Below are positions 41,614 to 53,371 of a DNA stretch of 60,000 nucleotides, one piece after another. The stretch covers positions 25,857,001-25,917,000 of the forward strand of contig NC_079885.1 of the NCBI RefSeq assembly GCF_029227915.1, given 5' to 3'. Positions within the stretch are counted from its first letter, which is position 1, and each line of letters opens with the position of its first letter. A program made the position numbers and the translations under genes. Source of the DNA: Hydractinia symbiolongicarpus. Taxonomy: Eukaryota; Cnidaria; Hydrozoa; Anthoathecata; Hydractiniidae. The notes under the pieces were generated by a model. The model had not been told where the DNA came from. It saw only the letters and a list, made by a program, of their open reading frames with translations, and made no database searches.

Positions 41614-43906
41614 CTAGTGTTTGAATGTTGTATGCCACTTCTGAAAACAATTATTTTCTTTTGTAAAGTGCAAATAAACATCACATTGTGGAGCAGAACA
41701 CTTCGTGTAAACACGGACTTGCTTCTTCAACTCTGCGTAACAGACTTTACAATTTCGTTTCTCTTCGGTGAATACCGGCATATGTTCAGTGTTATATCTC
41801 TTATCAATGGGAGCTTGGAAGTTATTGTAAACAGGAGGATCTGCATACTCTTCCATACTGGTTAGTTGCCTGATAACAGCCTCTCGAAAAACAAGCAAAG
41901 CGTAAGACTTAGGTCGCTTGAGCCCCGGAACATCAGGGTTACGGGAGCGATGCAATTGAAACAGTATGAAACCGTTGACTAAACCAACGTCGATCATGTG
42001 GAAGAACAGAGTTTTCCACCACCTTACACATTTTCGCAGCATGTTGTATTTTGCTAGATATTGGTCGGATTTATCTACACCATTCATATAAGAATTGTAC
42101 CGTTGGATGCATTCTGGTTGTCTAACCGTAACTGTAGAAAATTTACCATCAGCTTTGACTTTCCTTTGTACTTCAACAAATTTATCTGCCCTGTCAATGG
42201 TGCTCACCATGGTAACCACTTTGTTGTCTTTCCATTGAAGACACAACGCTTTATCTTCACGGCTCCATCTCATAGCTCCCCGGTGTTGTTTAGGTGCCCA
42301 GCTCTTTTTTCCTCCCTTCATCGAATCCGGAAAACCTTTTCTGCTTTCAACCACTGTTCCACAAGACGGAGTTTGGTGTTTGAGAAGATCAATGACCAAA
42401 ATGCATGACGTGTAAAAGTTGTCAAAGAAAATATGATATCCTTGATTCAAGAAGGATTCTGCCAAGGTCATCACAACACCATATCCAAGCCCGTGTTTTG
42501 GATGGACAACTCCATCCCCACTCCCCATGTAAACACTAAAGTCACATGTATAACCAGTCTTGCTGTCGGCAATTACCCAGAGTTTGATACCAAATTTAAC
42601 CGGTTTGTTCTTGATATACTGGCGGATACCAGAACGATGTTTCGACTTGACAAGGCGCTCATCAACTGCTAAGTTTTGTTCTGGTTGGAACAGCGTGCGG
42701 CAACGATTTCTAAAATGATCGATGAACGGTGCGACCTTCTTTAGCTTATGACCTTGTTCCTCCTCCTCAGGATCCACAACATGTAGCATGGACAACAAAG
42801 CGTAGAACCTACTCCTGGACAGCATCTCCCTTGCCCATAAACCATGAAACAGTGATTTGACACTCCAGTATCGGTCGTGTCGCGGTAGCCGCACGATACC
42901 CATGTACATAAGTAAAGCGATAAATTGCTTCATCTCGTGGACAGAGGTTTCTTTCCATGACCCATCTTTTTTTGCACAACTTTTCTTTTTGCTGATGTTT
43001 CTCCAGCCATATGTATTAGTATGCTTCACTATATCCTGAATCAATTCCTCACTAAAGAATAGTTGGAAAAAATCAATTTCTTGAACGCCGCGTATCAATG
43101 GAACATCACAATGCAATCCTGGGTCACGTGTCGGAGTAAAATCTGGTAGAATGTTTGGAGTATCTGGATCATCATAACTCTTGGTATTCTTATGTGCTAC
43201 TGGCTCCTTATTAGCTGGCTTCTTATTGGCTGGTTTCTTGTTAGCTGGCTTCTTTTTACCTTTTTTTGTAGAGGTATGTTTCTCGCAAATGTTTTCTTTG
43301 TTATCGCAGTCATCATCGGTTGACCCCAAATCAATAACCTGTTTTAGAGGACGGCGCGTGCGACGAGAAATTCTCGTACTGGGCTCATTAGTGACTGTGG
43401 CATGGTCAGGAACATTATTATTGGCACAGAATGTTAGAGAAACAGCAGAATTTAGAGCAGTTACTTGACTTTCATTGTTCAACGTTTCAGTCGAGTTTGT
43501 GGACAGCGGCGGTGGCGGTGAAGAAGGAGGCGGTGATGAGCGACCGACAAGATTGCTTTCAACATCAGCATTTGGATCACTAAAAATAAAAGGAAGCAAT
43601 CACCCTGAGAAAAGTCTTACCATCACCTTTTATTGAGACTGTTTAAAAGTAGACATCAAGTATGTTACATAAAATAATTACAAGACAGGTTCCAAGCGAG
43701 AAACGCATAAGCACAGAAAAAGGACGATAAAGCACTTACTTTTCATCCCAATCCGAGTAGTAACCCAATAAAGCATTATCTATTCTTTCTTCTTCGTCAC
43801 TACTGAGGCCCCCATGACATGAATCGATGTCAGAATCATCAGTTTCAAGCATATAATTGACAGCATCTTCAAGAGAAATTCTCCTTGAGCTTCCAGCCTT
43901 CGCCAT
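41614..43906 (-). CDS. piggyBac transposase, two exons
   Basis: Exon 1 runs 43906-43740 (ATG in MAKAGSSRRISLEDA) and ends at AAAA|GTAAGT. Exon 2 runs 43579-41614 after tttttag. The intron is 160 bp and the phases join. Total 710 residues with no stop, a normal length. An acidic, low-complexity N-terminal ~200 residues includes KKPAN repeats. The DDE-type core has the catalytic aspartates at about 362 (LAVDERLV), 442 (FFDNFYTS) and 558 (MNGVDKSDQ; a further Asp at 561). The end has a cysteine-rich DNA-binding domain from about 666 (CKVC, then KCSAPQC and CFQKWH). The enzyme excises the element at TTAA and reinserts it without a scar, acting in the nucleus. Nothing in it looks damaged. Confidence 0.93.
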
Positions 43907-44108
43907 TTTGTTTTTTGAATGTTTGTGATGTTGCTGGCCCGAATCTACAACTCACACGGAAACGAAAATACTTGAATCTGATTGGCTGATTCAAAAGCCG
44001 TATTTTGAGCTTTTATAGCCTGCGAGACGACCAGTGGTTGTTTCACAATTCGATTTTGAAGTCATCAGTCCCACAGGACTGATTTTAGCTGGGGCGGTAT
44101 AGAAAGAG

Positions 44109-44312
44109 TTAAAGTTCTGTTCATCTTTTCAAATGTGTTTTGTCCTTTTTATTTTTTAAGATTTTTTTTAATTAATTCCTTGTATAAAGGGAGAATTGTG
44201 CTTTTAGAGGCATTTTCTCTAGAGGAGTACAACCTCTAGCTTATTTCCAAAGACCTAACAGGTTGAGTTCATCATTGCGGTGGCTTGCCACCTCTTTGTA
44301 AATTATTTTCTT
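44109..44312 (-). repeat. Hairpin repeat family, right part of copy split by piggyBac
   Basis: Continues from 39996: agttctgttcatcttttcaa, the hairpin ctctagaggagtacaacctc, aacaggttgagttcatcatt and the palindrome GGTGGCTTGCCACC (44278-44291), ending near aaattattttcttt. Confidence 0.85.
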
Positions 44313-45300
44313 TCCCTTACATAAAATATATATAAAAATACAGCTTGTATGGTGTGAAACTAATTAGCGAAAAAAATAATTAGTCAAATTAGAAATTAGA
44401 AATGCAAAAAAAAGTTTGAGTCATAATGAGTCATATTAAAACAACAACGATCAATCTAACAGGTCAATTTTGCAACACAAAATACAAATTCTAAATAATA
44501 TTAAATTCTCTTATTTTGGTCCATTGCATACTGACTGTCTCCCACAAAAGATTAATCAAAATGTAAAGGGTGAGAGGTTAACGACAACGTCAAAGTTTGC
44601 AAAATTTAATTATTTCGAGATATAAATCTATTGCATATGCCCTCTAAAACAATATTTTATTCCAATTTTGATAATATTGCATACACTCTTTCCCCACAAA
44701 AGTTTTACAAAGTGTAAAAAAAAGAATGGTTGTAAGGAGTACTTCTGTTTCAACAAATATAAGTTTTGTCCTTAACCATTAAATCTTACACAAAATTTCA
44801 AATAACTACGATTTGGAACGCATCAATATTAAATCGATAAGGATCAGTCATTTTGGTATGTTGCACTTCCTGGTAAGAATTTTTACAAAATATAGAAAGC
44901 TAGCAAGGTGTAAAATCTAATTTTTCTTTTGTGTGTGGTCCTTTCCCACAAATAAAATGTCAAAAAATGTCTAAAACAACAAAAATTAGTTCTGTCAGTA
45001 TATGTCATGCCATTGTCTTCCACAAAGTGTTCACCTTAAAGGCAGCTTTAAACTTTGAATCGAACCGGATTGGACTGGATGGGACCGAATTTTTGGTCCA
45101 CGAATGCGCAAATTGCGCACATTTTGAGTCCAGAACAATGCAAAATGGATCTGAAAAAAAGTTGAAAGACATTCAACTTTTCCCGGATCAATGTTTAAGC
45201 CAATGAAGAACGAGTATTTTTTTGGTCATGTGACTTTGACACTATGGCGCTTATTCGAATAAAGTCTATGTTGAGAAAAGGAAATTTATATTTTAGGTAA
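44313..45300. other. Unassigned, with a degenerate ~160-bp repeat
   Basis: Blocks like gcatactgactgtctcccac recur loosely near 44520, 44680 and 44850 with different flanks. No coding signal is seen. A near-palindrome tgcgcaaattgcgca lies at about 45103-45117. Confidence 0.4.
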
Positions 45301-45304
45301 AAAA

Positions 45305-45765
45305 TTATAATTCCACTTCTTACCCAGTCACGCAAGATTGTACAGAGTAGGACAGATGAAAGTTATGGATGAAAGACTGTTTGCAGACCTCTTTTGAGAT
45401 GACTCGGCTAGACATTTTGGGTACCTTGGAGTTGAAACCCTTGTACCCTTTACAGAAGTCCTGTCCTACTCTCTCTATCTGTTTGTTTGTTCAATTTTTG
45501 TGCCAATTATCTCCTTGAAAAATGGAAGAATTGTGTTCCTTTATATGAGCATATTCTTTAGAGGAGCAAAACCTCTAGAATTTTTGTTCTTCTTCCGCTA
45601 GGTTGCAATTTACGCCGGCTGACCATTGATTGGTCAACCCACCGTGAAAGTGGAGTTTGCTCACTCATTTCTCTTTCTTGAGACCATGTAAGAAGCATAA
45701 CAAGGGGGCTTGACGTTTTGACTTTTCTTTGGGGTTGACCGTCCCACTTGTTACCCCAGTCCAGT
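45305..45765 (-). repeat. Hairpin repeat family, diverged copy
   Basis: Reverse orientation: cccagtcacgcaagattgta, one arm of the junction (gactcggctagacatttt), cccttgtaccctttacagaa, and the hairpin ttctttagaggagcaaaacc. A diverged tandem unit (gggggcttgacgttttgact to ttgttaccccagtcc) lies at 45704-45765. The left arm of the junction is missing. Confidence 0.75.
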
Positions 45766-46392
45766 AGGGAGACCAAGTTCCCTCACTTGACCTTCAAAAT
45801 TGACGATCTTGCTGACCCGAGTTCCTTTTAAAAGAGCCAGATAGGGTTACAATTTTTTTTTCTATTTGTGCTAATTTTTCGACCTTAGTAGTATAAAACC
45901 TCAATTACGACAAGCTGGTCCTGTTGTTAGGCTGGTCCATTGCAGCAATGATCTGTGTAGGGCTGAGTGTTTGGCCCATTAACACATGTAAAGTCACTGC
46001 CAGAGTCAAAAGTTCTGGCGCACAGATCGTGGCCTGCTTTCTCTTAACTACGAATTCGTAATGAATTCCTTTGAAATTTATTCGTTAAAGGATATTTACT
46101 TTAATAAGTTTTATTTATTTTATGCACTGAATCGCTTGTTTTTATTGTCTCTAAACTGTAGCTGTTTTTATCATTTTTTTGGTTTATTGTTTTCTGTTGT
46201 ATTCGAAGATTGTTCTTCTTTGTTCCTGTGTACTGTGTTACTTTAATGTTACTCAAAGTGGCCATCGTATAATTTGCCAAGTCTTTGCAACAAGGAAAAT
46301 TTTAGATTATTTCGGAATCTTTAGGGGGGATAACCTCTACATAGCCATAACCACCTGTCTTTAGACAAGTATTATCATTACAGCTTGCTGTT
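45766..46392. other. No gene seen
   Basis: AT-rich. Short hydrophobic frames at 46061-46246 have no recognised family. Confidence 0.45.
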
Positions 46393-47155
46393 TTGTCACC
46401 TCATTATCTACCACGAAGAATTTTAAATGGACTTGACAGCAGTCTCATCGAATATTCAGCTTTCCAATTTGAAGAGCCTGCACAAAGTGCTATTCAAGAG
46501 CAGCGGCAACAAGAGGAAGTAGCTTTAAATAATGCAGAAGTTAGAGAACAACTTGTTGACATTATTCAGGCATATCCAGTCTTATAGAACACAAGCCTGA
46601 GGTCTTTTAAAGATCTCAATAAAAAAGGCGCAGCATGGAAGGAGATTAGTAACAAACTGAAAATTTCAAGTGACTGTTATTTTTTACCTAGCTAGCTAAC
46701 TGCTCACACTCTCTTTTGGCAATAGTACTCAAATGTGTGTTAATTTAGCATACTGTATGTGCAGATGGAAAATTAACAATAAATGTATTTTTGCTTTTTC
46801 AGGTGACGTGTTTAAGAAAGAATGGGGAAAGTTAAAAGGTAACTACAGAAATACATTAAGCAAACTATATAAAGCTACACGTTGGGAACAAGAAGCTCCC
46901 AACATGTAATTTTTTTTTGCAAAATTATCATTTTTACACGACAGCGTTTCTAATAGATTGTGTACTACAAACATTACATCGGCCGTCCTCTCGCCAATTC
47001 CTAGTCCTAGCTTGTCCGTGGTTGCAGACGATAAGATTTCAGACGGTTCTTCATTTGCATCACCGCCATAAAAATATATGAGTAGTAGTGCAAGCGAAAG
47101 TCGAAGTGCACACGAGCATATTACGAAATTGGTCAACACTACTAGAAAAATTTAA
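46393..47155 (+). pseudogene. MADF-domain gene, two exons, three nonsense codons
   Basis: Exon 1 (to 46669, tttcaa|GTGACT) has VREQLVDIIQAYPVL, then TAG, then LRSFKDLNKKGAAWKEISNK. Exon 2 (from 46803, after tttttcag) continues in phase with DVFKKEWGKLKGNYRNTLSK. This is the MADF fold, a Myb-related DNA-binding domain found in transcription factors and in accessory proteins of transposons. A TAA follows at 46906-46908 and another later, but the same frame stays protein-like (SFLHDSVSNR, TKLVNTTRKI) to TAA at 47153-47155. A single-base change could explain each stop. The splice sites are still good. Confidence 0.7.
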
Positions 47156-48075
47156 AATTGAAGTGTTGTGTGATATTTCTTCAAAAATGGTTTAATTAAT
47201 GTCCCAACTTTGATAAAATTAAAAGGTTTTCTTTGCAAACAAAGACTTCTGTCCTATACGGTCCTGATCGTATGAGCGAGTGACTAAATAAATCTGTCGG
47301 ATGGACAACTAATTACAGCGCTAAAACGATGGGATGCGTCATGATAAGATCGCTTTGGAATTGTCTCTTAACTATTGATATATGTTATAAGTTTCCAAAC
47401 TAAAAATCAAATTTTATTAAGAACCATAGTTAAAAAATTTAGCGTATCCAGTTCAAACTTGTCCATCCGACAGATTTTCGTTACATAAAAATCAATATTC
47501 CATGGATATATCTACAATCTATTATTTTCAAAAGTATCAAATCTTGGATTGCTTGAACCAGAGAGAGCTGATCTGGAAACTCCTGATATGGCATTGTTTT
47601 TTAAATTCCATGAATACCAATAGTCCATCCGACAGATAAATTCTATCAAAATAGGGGTCTAAAAGACGTTTTACTCTTCGTTATATTAGAGTAATTTTCA
47701 AATTTTAATCAATGAATCAAAGAACTAAATGGTAAAGTCAGAAGAAAAGCGAAAAAATAACCAGAAAAAGTATAGTTTAAAGTTTGGATCAATGATTTAG
47801 AAAATGAGAATGTCCATCCGACAGATTTTCTATTATTCCTACTATACCTTACTAAAGGGCACCTGGTTGTTATCTCAAGCTTATGATTCTTTTACTAATG
47901 TTTTGCTACCGTGCTACGCCTTTTTTATACATTTCAACGTTTGGATGGGCTTTAGATCAGGGGAATCGAATGTTTTTAAGAATCGAATGTTTTTGAGAAT
48001 CGAATGTTGTGAAAAAAGTATAAAAGGAATGTTTTTATCATTTGGTACTCTTTTTTAACGAACGAATTATCAATC
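47156..48075. other. Spacer with four copies of a 15-bp motif
   Basis: The motif gtccatccgacagat occurs at about 47461, 47623 and 47812, and once inverted at 47291-47306, spaced 162-189 bp. Sequence between copies is unrelated. It lies directly upstream of the transposase-like gene at 48076, so it may be its terminal or subterminal binding sites. No perfect inverted partner was found downstream of that gene; the nearest is ctctgtcggaccc at about 50063. Confidence 0.6.
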
Positions 48076-50080
48076 ATGGGAAGACCAAAACTAAATAGAT
48101 CAAAGAGCGAGGCAAACAAAGAATATATAAAGAAGTATCGAGAAAAGAATGCAGAAAAATATAAGGAGGATGACAAGAACAGAAAAAGAAATAAACTTGA
48201 ATATATGAAATACGTAGAGCCCAAAAAATATGAAGAACATCTAGAAAAAGACAGGATGAGAAAGAGGGAAGGCCGAGAGAGAAAAAGACAAGAAAATGAA
48301 GAAGCAAACAAGAAAGACCAAGCTGTTAACAGCAACGAAACTGAACCAACAGCAGCTTTTACAACAAAACAATCGTTACACCGAAGTGTCAGCAAAGTTG
48401 AAAAGCTCTTGCCAAAGAGTCCGAGAAAAAAATGTGAGGTTATCAAAGGTTTGGCTCACAAATACAAGCTAAGGATTCAGTTTAGCAAAAGGGGGAGAAA
48501 AGCAAATATCCTAACTGAAGATCAGACCTCTCACCTTACTCAATTTTTTGAGCGACCGGATATTACATATACTAACCCAGGTCGAAAGGATAACAAGTAT
48601 GTTGGCATTATTAACGGAAAGAAAACGTTTCTACAAAAGCGTTACCTTCTGTGGACATTGAGAGATCTTTTGGAGATTTTGAATGGGGAAGAAAACGGTC
48701 ATCAATTTTCATTTAGGCAGATGTACAAATATATCAAAACACAAAAGCAACTCGTATTACAGAAGGACATTCCAGACACATCTTGCTTATGTGAGGTGTG
48801 TGAAAACACTTGCTTGATGGCACAGTCTTTAAAAAGATTCAAACCTGGACATCCTACAGATCCTCACAAAATTATGGAACAATACTGCTGCGACTCAACT
48901 GACACAGATTGTATCTATGGAAAATGCGAGGAATGTGAAACCATGACGATTTTAGGCAATTGGAAAAATGATGAAAGCAGTGAATCATCCGACCCTGAAA
49001 GTGATGAAGAACACCATCAAACAAACAACACCACAAACACCATAGATTATCAGTGCTGGATTAGAGAAGATAAACATATAAAAAAAGCCACAATCCAAAA
49101 AAACATTGACAAGTTCTATATCGAATGGAAACTGTCTGTTTCAACTCTGAAGAAACATATCCATCGAAAAAGAGAACAGGTGAGGAATATAATGCTGCCA
49201 GTAATTACACTCAAAACTTAGTATCTCTGAAGTCATCAAGTATTAATTAGGTATGATTTATTTTTCACATTTATTTCCTTTTCCTGTTTAGAATTCTGCG
49301 TACAACAATAAAAAGAAAAATATGAAGCAGGGGACGGCATTAATTCACGTCGACTACAGCGAGAGTTATAAAAATAAACAGCAGGATGAAATTCAATCTG
49401 CATACTTCGGACAATCTTCATTCAGCATATTCACAGCGTGCGTATATTTCAAGCCAAACGCTTCTGCTGAGTTGGTCAAGAAGCCGGTAACAGTCATTAG
49501 TGAGAGTAGTGATCATTCACGGATCGCATCGATAACTTGCGTACACATGATCATAGTTGAAATTGAAAAGTTTGTGCAACTGAAGAAGATTATTTTATGG
49601 AGTGATGGCTGCGCCGCGCAGTTCAGATCTAGATTTGTGTTTAAAATTCTTTCACAATACAGATCAGATTTAGATCTAGAATGGCATTTCAACGAGGCCC
49701 ACCATGAAAAGGGGCCAATGGACGGCATCGGTGGCACCATTAAGAACGTCGTTTTTCGACACGTTAAATCGGGAAAAGTCGTTGTCAATTCCGCAAAAGA
49801 ATTTTGTGATGCTGCAAAACGGCTTGTTCCTTCAATCACATCACTCTTTCAAACAGATCTACTTGAAGAACCGGAAGATATTAACAAAGCGCCGAAGATT
49901 CCAGACACATTGAAAATCCACAAATGGTCACGGGAGGTTGTGAATGGAGGATGTGAGTTGAAGTTTTTTTATTTGTCTAACGATAAAGAACCATTCAAAA
50001 TACAACAGTACAGTGATAATCGTATGCTAGAATGTGGCCATGAAGAAAAAGAATACTGGGCCCTCTGTCGGACCCGCTAA
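48076..50080 (+). CDS. DDE-like transposase-type protein of unnamed family, two exons, intact
   Basis: Exon 1 is 48076-49179 (start ATG in MGRPKLNR; tttttaacgaacgaattatca precedes it) and ends at GAACAG|GTGAGG. Exon 2 is 49292-50080 after cctgtttag, in phase. Total 630 residues without a stop. A basic, helical N-terminus (~110 residues) is followed by cysteine clusters (SCLCEVCENTC; YCCDSTDTDC; GKCEEC). The C-terminal part has HVDYSESYKNK, EIQSAYFGQSSFSIF, ILWSDGCAAQFRSRFVFKIL and EKGPMDGIGGTIKN. These acidic motifs at even spacing look like a DDE catalytic site (Asp of DYSESY, Asp of WSDG, Asp of MDGIGG). The family is multicopy in cnidarians and insects, but I cannot give it an established superfamily name. 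Target ends were not found. Confidence 0.75.
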
Positions 50081-50744
50081 AAAAATGGGCCCGCTTAAAC
50101 TGTATGTAAGCAATATTTGGGCCCGGTAAACCTGTCATTATACTCCCTTATATCCGTACAGCTTGTTTCAAAATATAAATTTTAGGAACCAGTGTATACT
50201 GCGCGATATTTCCAATTTTAAAAAAAACCCACTTCGATCGCAAAGCACGACGAACTTGCACTGTGCGGTCGGGCGTCTAAGCATCACAATATCCAATGGA
50301 AACAGAAATGTGCGCACAAATTTACAATAGGGCGATAATGAACTTGCGTTGATATACACTGCAGCGTTCTGAATTAGGTAAAAAGGATTTGACTTTTAAA
50401 ACTATCAACGCGTGCAAAAAATGTTGCGCAGTGTCGCATACTTTGATGCGTGCGCCTTGATCTGATGTGCTTGAAATTGTTATATGTCTAAGCAACATTA
50501 TGTCAATTATCTAAAGACACACAAGTAATTAAAATAAGCGTTCCTGAGTGATTGAGTTGGTGTTGTAATGTGAATAAAATAGAAAGTGCCTTGCAGAGCT
50601 TTTTTTCAGTAAGAAATGCAGTAGTGAAATGAGAATCGTGGGTGCAGGCTAAAGACAAAATAAAATTAAACAATGCAAATACAATAAATATATAAAGGGT
50701 TGCGGAGCGGTAACAAGTCCCTACCGAAGCCGAGAAGGGTCAAC
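50081..50744. other. No gene seen
   Basis: Three GGGCCC palindromes about 30 bp apart lie just after the stop codon (about 50058, 50088 and 50118). Otherwise AT-rich with no coding signal. Confidence 0.5.
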
Positions 50745-50870
50745 CCACAAATATATTTCAAATCCACAAATATATTTCAAATCCACAAATATATTTCAAA
50801 TCAGTAACAGAATTTTTTTGAAATCCGAAAATATAATTCAAATCCACAAATATATTTCAAATCCGAAAAT
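50745..50870. repeat. 19-bp tandem repeat before the integrase start
   Basis: Unit ccacaaatatatttcaaat starts at 50745, 50764 and 50783, then diverged units follow to 50870, nine bases before the ATG at 50879. It could lie in the promoter or leader. Confidence 0.85.
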
Positions 50871-50878
50871 ATGGCATA

Positions 50879-52147
50879 ATGGCGGCTGCAAGTGCATGCT
50901 TTTGTTTTCGTTGTGGAAGAGAATTCTACTTAATGGAGTTGTTCTGTCGTAATTGTGGAATGGAAAGACGTGCAATAAAACCTGAAACTGCAACACACAA
51001 CAAATGTGTGGGAGATGTTTTTAAATATTACTTTAATAAGGGAACTGAGTACAAAAAGATAGTTATGTATTTGAAACATTACCACGAGATTGATATCAGT
51101 GTCAGCACCTTAAAACGCCGTCAAAGAGCGATGGGCTTAAAAAGGAATGAAAAACCTGACGTGAATTCTTCAATTCGTCGAATTATCGAAACCGAAGTTT
51201 TAATTACAAACGGAGTCAAGGGTTATCGTAGCATTTGGAACAAGCTACGTGTGGTACACGGCGTTTCAGTAAAACGTGACGAGGTTATGAAAGTTTTTAG
51301 AGAAATCGATCCAAAAGGCTCTCATAACAGAAAGGCGCGGAAACTTATAGGTAGAGTATATAATTCACCCGGCCCAAATGCCGTATGGCAGGCCGATGGC
51401 TATGACAAGTTGAAGCCTTTTGGATTCCCTATTCATGGATGTGTAGACGGTTTTTCCCGCAAAGTCATTTAGTTAAAAGTTAGTCGTACCAATAATAATC
51501 CTGTAATACCTGCTCACTTTTTCCTAAACGCTCTTGACGATTTTAAAATTTGTCCAGATATAGTGAGAACTGATTGTGGTACTGAAAATGGTATAATGGC
51601 AACTTACCAGGCACTTATTCATAACGATGTTAATGCACATAAATATGGAACTTCACAGTCTAACCAAAGGATTGAAAATTTATGGTCTCATTTTAAGCGA
51701 ACGTACACAATTTGGGTAATTGACTATTTCAAAGATATGGTTGAAAGTGACGCACTTCGTTTAGGTGATCATTTTCAAATGGAATGCGCTTGGTTTTGCT
51801 ATTACTGGTTAATACAATCAGAGTTAGATAAAATGAGAGACGAGTGGAATTCACACACCATAAGAAATTCCAGGAACGCCAAAGTGTGCGGAATACCAGA
51901 TGAAATGTTTTATCTTCCAGAAAGTTTTGGCTATCGAAAATGTGGAAAAATTATTATTAGTGATCTTATTGACAGCCTTCTTCAACAAAGAAACGTACGT
52001 GAGGAAGCTGAACATGTTCTTAATGACTGCGACGAAGAACTAGTTCAATATTTCAACTATGTCATTGGACAGTTGGGCTACACTATGCCTCCTTGTGATT
52101 GGTTAGAAGCAAGACAAATATACGATATTATTTCTGCAGGAATATAG
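50879..52147 (+). pseudogene. DDE integrase-core protein with N-terminal zinc ribbon, one nonsense codon
   Basis: A single frame of 422 codons interrupted only by TAG at 51470-51472, where relatives usually have Trp (KVIW). Residues 8-30: zinc ribbon CFRCGREFYLMELFCRNCG. Then a helical part (KYYFNKGTEYKKIVMYLKHY, ISVSTLKRRQRAMGLKR), and the integrase core with Asp in WQADGYDKL, Asp in RTDCGTENG and Glu in NQRIENLWSHFKR, spaced as in DDE integrases. Multicopy in cnidarians and fish, related to retroviral-type and Ginger integrases, without reverse transcriptase. An AATAAA follows at about 52195. The stop could be a sequencing error, a recent mutation or readthrough. It converges on the HECT ligase. 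Confidence 0.8.
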
Positions 52148-52384
52148 TTTATTTTCTTTATATACATACTTCTTCTGTAAGCTAATGTAAATATAATAAA
52201 AGTTGTGATAAAAGCAAACAAAAACAAACAAACAGAACAATTAGAGCCAGTTTACAGTTTTTTCAGAAAACTGTCTGAATTTTCTACGCTATTTGCCTTT
52301 TAAACATTAAGTGGAAATTCTCCACAACATAACAAAAAATATAACATCAACAAAAGATAGCAAGTTTAAGGTATGTTTTGCAAT
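52148..52384. other. Convergent 3' region
   Basis: Space between the ends of the integrase (+) and HECT ligase (-) genes. It contains AATAAA at about 52195 (+), and no repeat is seen. Confidence 0.5.
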
Positions 52385-53085
52385 TCATATCTTGCTGAAG
52401 CAACAGCCATCATTAATTGCGAAGGACATGGTCCGTCTCATTTCATCTTCTGTTCGAATGTGTGTAGGTAAACGCAATTGTAACTCCCACGTGCTTACAG
52501 TCGGCAAACACTTGCATTCGTTTCCGTTTTGACATGGTTTGCAATCATGAATAAATTGTATTGCGATTTTATTAGTCAAACCAAGGACAGGTATTTTTGA
52601 GGAGCCAGTTAGGAATTGCAATAATCTTTCAGCGGATGGGTCAGCATCATCTAAAAGTTGATACAGCATGAAATTTTGGGATTTTACAAAACTAAGTACA
52701 GTTAAATTTTTAAGCTGTTCCTAAGCAACGTGAAATATACAAAGAAAAGGATCTGGTTTACAACCTATACCTGCCTTGAAACAACATTCTACAAAATCTA
52801 GAAAGGCTTTATATGTGGTGACTTCGATTCCATGTTTGTTGGACCCATTGTTACTAACATTTGGTCGTAGGTTACTAACAAAATCCTCCAGTTCCCAGAT
52901 AAAGGTATTGTCTTTACAAAAAACGGGTCTTATTAAGTTTCTGTTCTTCTTTATAATTTCAATAAGATTGTAGCATCGTAGCCCATTGGAAATTTCCTGT
53001 ATGATTGGCAGTAGTGGTTCAATCTTTGTTTTTACGATTATTGATCTAAAAAGTAAAGTAAATTATATTAATGTATCTTATTTAG

Positions 53086-53371
<286 letters not shown>

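Larger units (their letters stand above)
39997..44108 (-). mobile_element. piggyBac element, complete
   Basis: TTAA lies on both sides (39993-39996 and 44109-44112). Inverted ends are CTCTTTCTATACC on the left and the same 13 bases reversed on the right. The hairpin repeat at about 37362 carries the same flanks with one uninterrupted TTAA, which is the empty site. The element is 4,112 bp with a two-exon transposase gene on the minus strand and a 382-bp tandem array downstream of it. Intact ends, duplications and reading frame suggest recent, perhaps still possible, movement. Confidence 0.95.

Noticed and set aside
47976-48446. Hydrophobic Phe/Ser-rich 156-codon frame on the minus strand
   Set aside because: Shadow of the Lys/Glu-rich N-terminus of the 48076 gene.
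47240-50130. GGGCCC palindromes and ctctgtcggaccc as the right end of the 48076 element
   Set aside because: Only a partial match to the upstream motif, and no target duplication could be paired.
50745-50870. CRISPR-like array of 19-bp repeats
   Set aside because: Units touch each other without spacers, and the genome is eukaryotic; it is a simple tandem repeat.
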